Shown one piece after another: positions 54,813 to 58,630 of a stretch of 58,630 nt of DNA. Numbering within the stretch: position 1 is the first letter of the stretch; each line of letters begins with the position of its first letter. Under the pieces are notes generated by a model. That model was not told where the DNA came from. It did no database searches and worked only from the letters and a program-made list of their open reading frames with translations. The translations under genes were made by a program, and so were the position numbers. The DNA is taken from contig CP070722.1 of the NCBI GenBank assembly GCA_020350785.1, positions 3,863,802-3,922,431 on the forward strand, read 5' to 3'. Source of the DNA: Gemmatimonadota bacterium (GTDB lineage: Bacteria; Gemmatimonadota; Gemmatimonadetes; Palauibacterales; KS3-K002).

Positions 54813-56170
54813 TGAATGTCCTCCTCATCGGTTCCTGTCGGCGCACCGCGCGCTTCCTCCGCTCCCGTCCTCACGAGTCGGACCAATCTGACACGCCGCT
54901 CATCCACTCGCTCCACCACGAGATCAGCGCCCGGAACGGCGACGCTATCGCCGCGCCTGGGTACATGGCCAAGCTCACCCAGAATGAATCCACCCAGCGT
55001 GTCGTAGTCCTCTTCGGGCAACCGCAGGCCATATCGCTCGTTCACCTCGTCGATCGGAGCACCTCCGTCAATCAGCGGTTCGCCGGCCGGAGTGGTCGTA
55101 AACCGCGGGCGGGCCACGTCGTACTCGTCGTAGATCTCACCCACTATTTCCTCGATCAAGTCCTCCAGCGTGACGAGACCGTCGGTGCCGCCGAACTCAT
55201 CGACGACTATCGCCATGTGAATCTTGAGACGACGGAACTCGGCGAGCAAATCATCGACCGACTTGGTGTCCGGTACAAAATACGGCTCACGCATGATGCG
55301 TGATACGTCAAAAGCTTTCGCTTCGCCCGCCGCAGCGAAAACAAGAAGATCTTTGACCAGCACGATACCGACGACCTTGTCGAGGCTCTCTTCGTAGACC
55401 GGGATCCGCGAATGTCCCGATCTGCCTGCAACCGAGACGAGCTCGGCGAAATTGACGTCGCTAGGAACAGCCACGATGTCCGGCCTCGGAGTCATGACTT
55501 CCCGGGCCACCGTCCGCGTCAGCTCGAAAACCCCATGGATCATCGACTGCTCATCGCGTTCCACCAGCCCTGTCTCGCCGCTTCTCCGCACCAGCAGCAT
55601 GATCTCCTCGGGGCTGTGTACTTTCTCGGCCTCGCTCGGCAGACGAACACCGATCAGGCGCAGCAGTAGATTGGCTGACTCGTTGATCGCCCAGATGAGC
55701 GGCGTCCCGGTCCGGGTAAAGATTATCAGCGGATTGATCACCCAGCGCGACACGCGTTCGGGATGCATGATGGCCAGAGCCTTGGGTGCCTGCTCCCCGA
55801 AGACAACGTGCATGTAAGTGATGCCGATGAACGCTATGGCAATGGCAACCGCGTGTTGCGCCAAGATGTTGACAGGCGACGGCAGTCCGGAAAAGACCGA
55901 GACCAGTGTGTCTGCGATCGCACGCTCGCCGATCCAGCCCAACGCCAGAGAGGCGAGCGTGATTCCCAGCTGGCAGGATGAGAGGTAGAGGTTGAGCTCC
56001 CTCTGAGCCGACCGGACGGTCTGTGCCAACCTGTCACCCTTGTCGATCAAACCTGCCAAGCGCGTGTCGGATGCGCTGACCAGGGCGAACTCGGCAGCGA
56101 CGAAAAAGCCGTTGGCGGCCACTAGGAGGAGAGCCGCCAACAGCCTCCAGATCACTCCCAACGTGGTCAT
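54809..56170 (-). CDS. Hemolysin-family (CNNM/CorC, DUF21-CBS) membrane protein
   Basis: 453 residues. An N-terminal DUF21/CNNM domain has about four membrane helices (LLVAANGFFVAAEFALVSA, SCQLGITLASLALGWIGE). It is followed by a CBS pair (MTPRPDIVAVPSDVNFAELV and MREPYFVPDTKSVDDLLAEF) with the characteristic VVDEFGGTDGLVTLEDLIEEIVGEI, and a CorC_HlyC domain. The family exports or supports efflux of Mg2+/Co2+ rather than lysing cells. It is the first gene of the overlapping unit with the DHp protein and the HD-GYP regulator, an association whose meaning is not established. Confidence 0.92.
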   Translation of the reverse strand: MTTLGVIWRLLAALLLVAANGFFVAAEFALVSASDTRLAGLIDKGDRLAQTVRSAQRELNLYLSSCQLGITLASLALGWIGERAIADTLVSVFSGLPSPVNILAQHAVAIAIAFIGITYMHVVFGEQAPKALAIMHPERVSRWVINPLIIFTRTGTPLIWAINESANLLLRLIGVRLPSEAEKVHSPEEIMLLVRRSGETGLVERDEQSMIHGVFELTRTVAREVMTPRPDIVAVPSDVNFAELVSVAGRSGHSRIPVYEESLDKVVGIVLVKDLLVFAAAGEAKAFDVSRIMREPYFVPDTKSVDDLLAEFRRLKIHMAIVVDEFGGTDGLVTLEDLIEEIVGEIYDEYDVARPRFTTTPAGEPLIDGGAPIDEVNERYGLRLPEEDYDTLGGFILGELGHVPRRGDSVAVPGADLVVERVDERRVRLVRLVRTGAEEARGAPTGTDEEDIQ

Positions 56171-56232
56171 CTGGGTCTAGTGGAAGCGTACACCGAAGGC
56201 CCGGTGGGCAGACGGGGGCGCGCTGCCGCCGG

Positions 56233-56505
56233 TCAGTTCCCCTCTCCCAACTCGCCGCCCTCGTCTCCGTATGCAATCACCGGCTCACAGTAGCGGCGGC
56301 CCATAGCGTCAAGCGTTGCCAACTCCTCCTGCGTCACTGCGGGGTAGCGCCTGGCCAGGTACTGCATGGTCTCTTTGAACCAGGAGTCCTTCTGCTCTTC
56401 CGTGGCACCCAGAACCCCACAGTGCCGGATCTGGCTCAGCAACTCGTTTCGCGCTCTGTCAAACGCCGAAGGTTTGTTGTGACCCTCCTTGCCACGTTTG
56501 CCCAA
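56233..56505 (-). CDS. Small hypothetical protein
   Basis: 90 residues. The start is TTG at 56505 with GGAGG five bases upstream. The product is a soluble, largely helical protein (NELLSQIRHCGVLGATEEQKDS) with two cysteines and an acidic tail. No motif or family is recognised. It lies 60 bases ahead of the CorC-type gene on the same strand and is divergent from the hydantoinase subunit. The good ribosome site and sensible composition support it as real. Confidence 0.55.
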   Translation of the reverse strand: MGKRGKEGHNKPSAFDRARNELLSQIRHCGVLGATEEQKDSWFKETMQYLARRYPAVTQEELATLDAMGRRYCEPVIAYGDEGGELGEGN

Positions 56506-56613
56506 CTTCGCCTCCTCTGCCTACAATTACACAGCGTAACCGGTGCTTCTATGACTCGGCCAGAGGCAGTGTCGAAATATTCTTCGCAACTATTATACTG
56601 ACCGGCCGAATTC

Positions 56614-58218
56614 ATGCAAACCGCCGAACAAGGGACCCTCGGACAATTGAACGCGATCCGCCTGGAGGTGTATCGCTCGCTGCTGTCGGCCATCGCCGAG
56701 GAGATGGGTGCCGCCCTCCGTCGCAGCGCCTACTCCCCGAACATCAAGGAGCGGCGTGACTACAGCTGTGCCATCTGCGACGGGCAGGCAAACCCCGTGG
56801 CCCTGGGCGACCACATGCCTGTTCACCTGGGCGCGATGCCGCAAAGCGTGGAGGCCGCAGTCCGTGCCCACCGCCTCGCCGAGGGCGACGTCGTGATTCT
56901 CAACGACCCTTTCCACGGGGGCACTCATCTGCCCGACCTTACGGCGGTCCGCGGCGTTTGGCTGGACACCGGAGGACCGGTCGCCTATGTCGCCTCTCGA
57001 GCACACCATGCCGACATCGGTGGCATGGCACCGGGTTCGATGCCGCTGTCGCGTGAAATCTTCCAGGAAGGACTGCGAGTGCCGCCCGTCCTGCTGGCGC
57101 GGAGCGGCGTCATCCAGCCCGATATCTGGAACATGTTGCTGGCCAACGTGCGCACGCCAGTGGAGCGCGAGGGAGACCTGCAAGCACAGCTGGCCGCTCT
57201 GGACGTTGGCGCGCGACGCCTCCGGGAGCTGGCGCAGCGCGACGGCGCGGCGAACATGCTTTCGGCTTTCGCCGGACTCGCCGCCTATGCCGACAGGCTG
57301 GTGCGCGCCGTTATCGAGCGCATTCCTGACGGCGAGTATCGCGCCGACGACGTCATGGACGACGACGGCGCTGGCGGTGAGGCGATCGGGATCGTTACGA
57401 CCGTCGAGGTCAAGGGGCAAGAGATGCGCGTCGACTTCAGCGGATCATCGCCCCAGTGTCCCGGCAACATCAATGCCGTGGCCGCGATAACGGAGTCGGC
57501 CGTCCGCTATGTGCTGCGCTGCGTGTCCGAGACGCTCCTGGGAACCCCCCTCCCAGCCGGCGGTGGCGCAATGTCCGCCGTAACCATCGTGGCCCCGCTG
57601 GGGACGATCGTGAACGCCAAGCCACCGGCGGCGGTGGCAGCCGGCAACGTGGAGACCTCGCAACGGATCGTTGACGTCTTGTTCCGCGCCCTCGTTCCCG
57701 CCCTGCCGGACCTCATGCCGGCGTGCTCCAGTGGCACGATGAACAACCTGACACTGGGCGGGATCGATCCGCAAAGCGATCAGCCCTTCGCCTATTACGA
57801 GACCCTGGCAGGCGGTATGGGCGCCGGGCCCAATGCGGACGGACTCTCCGGAGTCCATACCCACATGACCAACTCGCTCAACACTCCGATCGAGGCCCTC
57901 GAACACGCCATCCCGGTGCGCGTCCGTCATTACTCTCTGCGGCGCGGAACCGGTGGAACCGGCAAGCAACGCGGCGGAGACGGTCTGCGCCGCGACATAG
58001 AGTTGCTCACGGCCGCCAGGATGTGCATTCTGGCCGAGCGGCGCCGGTTCGCGCCTTGCGGCGCCGGCGGCGGCCAATCCGGTGCGCTCGGTGAGAGCTG
58101 GGTTCGTCGAGCCGGGGACTGGATCGGCTTGGGCGGCAAGGTCGACCTCGACCTCGATGCGGGAGATGTGATCAGCATCAGAACCCCGGGAGGAGGCGGA
58201 TGGGGAAACGCCGAATAA
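56614..58218 (+). CDS. Hydantoinase B/oxoprolinase family protein
   Basis: 534 residues. Family landmarks: EEMGAALRRSAYSPNIKERRD, NDPFHGGTHLPDLT, ADIGGMAPGSMP, FSGSSPQCPGNINAV and RHYSLRRGTGGTGKQRGGDGLRRD. HyuB-type subunits normally act with HyuA in ATP-dependent opening of hydantoins or 5-oxoproline, or in acetone/acetophenone carboxylases. No hyuA gene is upstream in this window; the 3' neighbour is an alpha/beta hydrolase whose ATG overlaps the stop (TAATG). Substrate unknown. Confidence 0.9.
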   Translation: MQTAEQGTLGQLNAIRLEVYRSLLSAIAEEMGAALRRSAYSPNIKERRDYSCAICDGQANPVALGDHMPVHLGAMPQSVEAAVRAHRLAEGDVVILNDPFHGGTHLPDLTAVRGVWLDTGGPVAYVASRAHHADIGGMAPGSMPLSREIFQEGLRVPPVLLARSGVIQPDIWNMLLANVRTPVEREGDLQAQLAALDVGARRLRELAQRDGAANMLSAFAGLAAYADRLVRAVIERIPDGEYRADDVMDDDGAGGEAIGIVTTVEVKGQEMRVDFSGSSPQCPGNINAVAAITESAVRYVLRCVSETLLGTPLPAGGGAMSAVTIVAPLGTIVNAKPPAAVAAGNVETSQRIVDVLFRALVPALPDLMPACSSGTMNNLTLGGIDPQSDQPFAYYETLAGGMGAGPNADGLSGVHTHMTNSLNTPIEALEHAIPVRVRHYSLRRGTGGTGKQRGGDGLRRDIELLTAARMCILAERRRFAPCGAGGGQSGALGESWVRRAGDWIGLGGKVDLDLDAGDVISIRTPGGGGWGNAE

Positions 58219-58630
58219 TGCTGGCGATGGGTCCACACCAAGGCGTGCGGACGACACGCGTGGTCGTCCCGCGTGAGCTGAGCTCCGAAGACCTGCGCAT
58301 GGTGTACTTCGAGGCCGGCGTAGGGGCCCCGCTACTCTTGCTTCACGGCCTGGGGGGTTCCTCGCGCTGGTGGTTCCCGCTCTTCCCCGAGCTCACCTCC
58401 GCAAATTTCAGATTGATCGCGCCGGATTTCCCCGGCTTCGGGCGCTCTCCGGGCCCTATGTTCTCGATTGCGGCAGCCGCCCGCGCGGTGATTCGGCTGG
58501 CGGACCGTGCCGGGCTGGGCGAGTTCTTCCTGTGCGGGCATTCGATGGGCGGCGCGATAGCGTCACAGGTCGCGGCTGACTATGGCCGCCGCGTCCGCCG
58601 GCTGATTCTCATCGACAGCGCCGGCATCCC
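58218..58630 (+). CDS. Alpha/beta hydrolase (partial, C-terminus outside window)
   Basis: 137 codons are visible from the ATG at 58218, which overlaps the upstream stop. The oxyanion-loop motif LLLHGLGGSSRWW, the strand APDFPGFGRSPGP and the nucleophile elbow CGHSMGGAIA are typical of the alpha/beta hydrolase fold, close to the C-C bond hydrolase/esterase group. The catalytic Asp and His lie beyond the window. Overlap with the hydantoinase-B gene suggests a shared catabolic pathway. Confidence 0.9.
   Translation, partial: MLAMGPHQGVRTTRVVVPRELSSEDLRMVYFEAGVGAPLLLLHGLGGSSRWWFPLFPELTSANFRLIAPDFPGFGRSPGPMFSIAAAARAVIRLADRAGLGEFFLCGHSMGGAIASQVAADYGRRVRRLILIDSAGI

Overview
The window is GC-rich, densely packed chromosomal DNA from a Gram-negative (diderm) bacterium: it encodes lipoproteins, c-type cytochromes, outer-membrane beta-barrels and an Omp85-type barrel, and it has many GTGA/ATGA/TTGA gene overlaps. 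The mix (recF-dciA-gyrB run, two ECF sigma/anti-sigma cassettes, a peptidase/PD40/barrel fusion, an XdhC/MobA/molybdenum hydroxylase locus) resembles Gemmatimonadota-like soil or water bacteria. That placement is an inference and no marker gene here proves it. I saw no rRNA, tRNA, CRISPR array, insertion sequence or phage gene. The content is chromosomal core plus metabolic and envelope genes.

Layout. 1-7.2 kb (minus): the end of an AI-2E-type permease, a large exported phospholipase-D-like protein and two exported probable outer-membrane proteins. 7.4-11.2 kb (minus): a copper operon, csoR - Spy/CpxP-like chaperone - copA, with a well-formed promoter and a palindromic operator. 11.3-14.3 kb (minus): Nudix hydrolase, SDR, CDP-alcohol phosphatidyltransferase and a diheme cytochrome lipoprotein. 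14.6-22.9 kb: an orphan MCE protein, a site-2 protease, rho, a phosphoribosyltransferase, gyrA (broken by one in-frame TAA) and an aldo/keto reductase. 22.9-31.6 kb: a molybdenum hydroxylase locus. The minus strand carries a four-gene fpr-mobA-like-xdhC-xdhC operon; the plus strand carries a glycosylasparaginase-type hydrolase and a small/large/FAD-subunit operon whose FAD subunit has the four-cysteine [4Fe-4S] insert of 4-hydroxybenzoyl-CoA reductase.

31.7-37.4 kb: two ECF sigma - anti-sigma - exported effector cassettes flanking a peptidoglycan glycosyltransferase. 37.6-40.8 kb: a two-gene unit coupling a GCS2-type carboxylate-amine ligase fused to a CBS pair with an AstE/AspA-type zinc deacylase. 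40.8-44 kb: a single polypeptide joining a zinc peptidase, a TolB-like propeller and an Omp85 barrel. 44.4-49 kb: a TrkA-type K+ channel and a recF-dciA-gyrB operon whose promoter places the transcript start on the recF start codon. 49.2-56.5 kb (minus): a lipoprotein, a membrane protein, an SPFH protein, cytochrome c, a zinc-ribbon protein, a REC-HD-GYP regulator, a histidine-kinase fragment without an ATPase domain, a CorC/HlyC-type protein and a small hypothetical gene. 56.6-58.6 kb (plus): an orphan hydantoinase-B subunit and the start of an alpha/beta hydrolase.

Most notable points: the single stop in gyrA, the HcrB-like cluster site, the ligase-CBS/deacylase pair, the peptidase-propeller-barrel fusion, the copper operator, and the leaderless-looking recF promoter with a 20-bp inverted repeat. 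All calls come from reading the sequence and its translations; no database search was run.
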